Of a stretch of 64,000 nt of DNA, positions 61,543 through 64,000 are shown piece by piece. Below the pieces are notes generated by a model. The model was not told the origin of the DNA. It did not search any database and saw nothing but the letters and a program-made list of their open reading frames with translations. A program made the translations under genes and the position numbers. The DNA is taken from assembly GCA_021464245.1 (NCBI GenBank), contig JADCRB010000074.1, positions 1,570,208-1,634,207 of the forward strand, written 5' to 3'. Position 1 is the stretch's first letter. The number at the start of each line of letters is the position of its first letter. The DNA comes from Carallia brachiata. Lineage: Eukaryota; Streptophyta; Magnoliopsida; Malpighiales; Rhizophoraceae.

Positions 61543-62682
61543 TCACATAAGCACTGTGGTTGATCCATCTCCCTCTTCAACCTTGGCATTATCTCGTTGC
61601 TGGCTGTCTTCTCAATTTCCTGTGGAAGTGTTCTGTCTCTTTGTATTTTGTAAGATCCGTTATTGTCAATGCCTTGAATTATTTTCTCGTTGTTGCCGGT
61701 GAGATTCGCTGATCTCTTACACCAGCCCAACGAAATAGCTCCCTCCCGGCCGTTTGTCAGTTTCTAGACTTCCTTCAAGAAATGTAGTTTTGTTACTGCT
61801 AGTAGTAGTTATCTAGCTTTTTTAAGGCAGGCGTTCACATTGTAGTGTAACCAGCGTTCCCAGCAGCTTACTCACGCCAGATGGTCTAATTAGCCCCAAC
61901 GCGTTTGCCTCCCATATCCGAACCAAGACAATATATTTCACATCCAGATATGATGACATTTCTTAGTTTCACCGAGCAAATCCAAGAATGAAACCTGAAG
62001 AGTTGACGAACCTGCTGTCTGCTGACATCAAGCATCAAAGACTTTCAGTTACAGAACCCAACTCCGGAACACTGGCATATGCTGGTCCAATCAGCGATGC
62101 CAAGGCTTGAAGCAAGCTGATTGAGGTTGAGATATTGTCCTAGGAGATGAAGCTTGATCATTGAAAACAATGAGAATAAAATCATATATCTGGGGCAATT
62201 TTCACCATCAGTAAAGCCACTTTGCTTGATAGCAGATCATGAATCCTCCACTACTCTAATAAACAAAAAAAGAAATGAATTCTTCACTAGTCTGACGTAT
62301 TCGTATAGAAAAAACATTAAAACACAACATTGTTTGCAACTGCGCATAGTCTTAAAAAAATTATATATTAAATTACCATAATTGTTACTATACAGATATA
62401 ACTTTCACTTTCATGAGTTTCATTGATTCGACTATATATTACTCCAATCTCACGTTTTCACGGTGCTAAATGGTTAAACCCACCAACATCAGTTCATCAT
62501 CATTTTCCTCCAATGAGTCACACTGATGCACAAATCCCCTGGATTTGATGAATAAGAAGATCCATCCTGGCTTCTCGCGAAGGGAAATATTTAAGTCCGC
62601 TGTAATCAGAGAATACTCATGCTGCTCAATTAGACATTTTCTGTGACAATCCAGCATGCGCAGCACAATCATGTGAGTAGTA
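61543..62682. other. Tail-to-tail gap, PXC1 to UMP-kinase-like gene
   Basis: 3' UTRs and about 0.9 kb without recognisable features. Confidence 0.5.

Positions 62683-64000
<1,318 letters not shown>

Overview
This is a plant nuclear DNA window, almost certainly from a eudicot. The genes have GT-AG introns, the products are plant-specific (HD2 histone deacetylase, AHL, SAUR, CYP76, PXC1-like receptor kinase, chloroplast peroxiredoxin IIE), the intergenic DNA is very AT-rich with long A/T runs, and plant-type SINEs, MITEs and a hAT element are present. No species can be named from the sequence alone.

Layout. At the left edge lie the first exons of a sterol C-14 reductase (FACKEL type, minus). 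A LINE 3' remnant and a Tourist-like element with a huge CT-rich core separate it from an HD2-type histone deacetylase (plus, 4630-7963). A complete 16-exon enolase gene follows (minus, 9986-14254). It stands head-to-head with an intronless plastid peroxiredoxin IIE (plus, 16852-17544). Next are an intronless PPR gene (minus, 19027-21495), a broken FCP1/HAD-like phosphatase gene (plus, 23867-25160) and an AT-hook/PPC gene (AHL, minus, 25773-29342). A 10-kb gene-poor stretch leads to a DUF3475/DUF668 (PSI1-like) gene (plus, 39407-41139). Then come a CYP76 cytochrome P450 (minus, 43771-45663), a SAUR gene (minus, 51708-52138), a PXC1-like LRR receptor kinase (plus, 59245-61542) and the 3' exons of a uridylate-kinase-fold gene (minus, 62683-63449, running off the right edge).

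The genes are functionally unrelated (sterol synthesis, chromatin, glycolysis, plastid redox, organelle RNA, auxin, vascular signalling), as is normal in plants. The gene set does, however, combine what I recall as two Arabidopsis neighbourhoods: At3g52940/52960/52970 (FK, PRXIIE, CYP76G1) and At2g36530-36570 (enolase, HAD, AT-hook, PXC1). This looks like an ancestral block that was fractionated in Arabidopsis.

The most striking property is that nearly every otherwise intact gene, including the enolase, carries one or two 1-2 base length errors relative to its family. Most are shortages in short homopolymers, which points to uncorrected assembly indels more than to a cluster of pseudogenes. 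Only the phosphatase gene, with a 31-bp tandem duplication plus two other frame breaks, is a good pseudogene candidate. I see no new biological system here. The best non-genic objects are a non-autonomous hAT element with a perfect 8-bp target duplication, the Tourist-like element with a roughly 900-bp polypyrimidine core, a retroposed insert with an 11-bp target duplication, a long foldback element and a perfect 24-bp palindrome.
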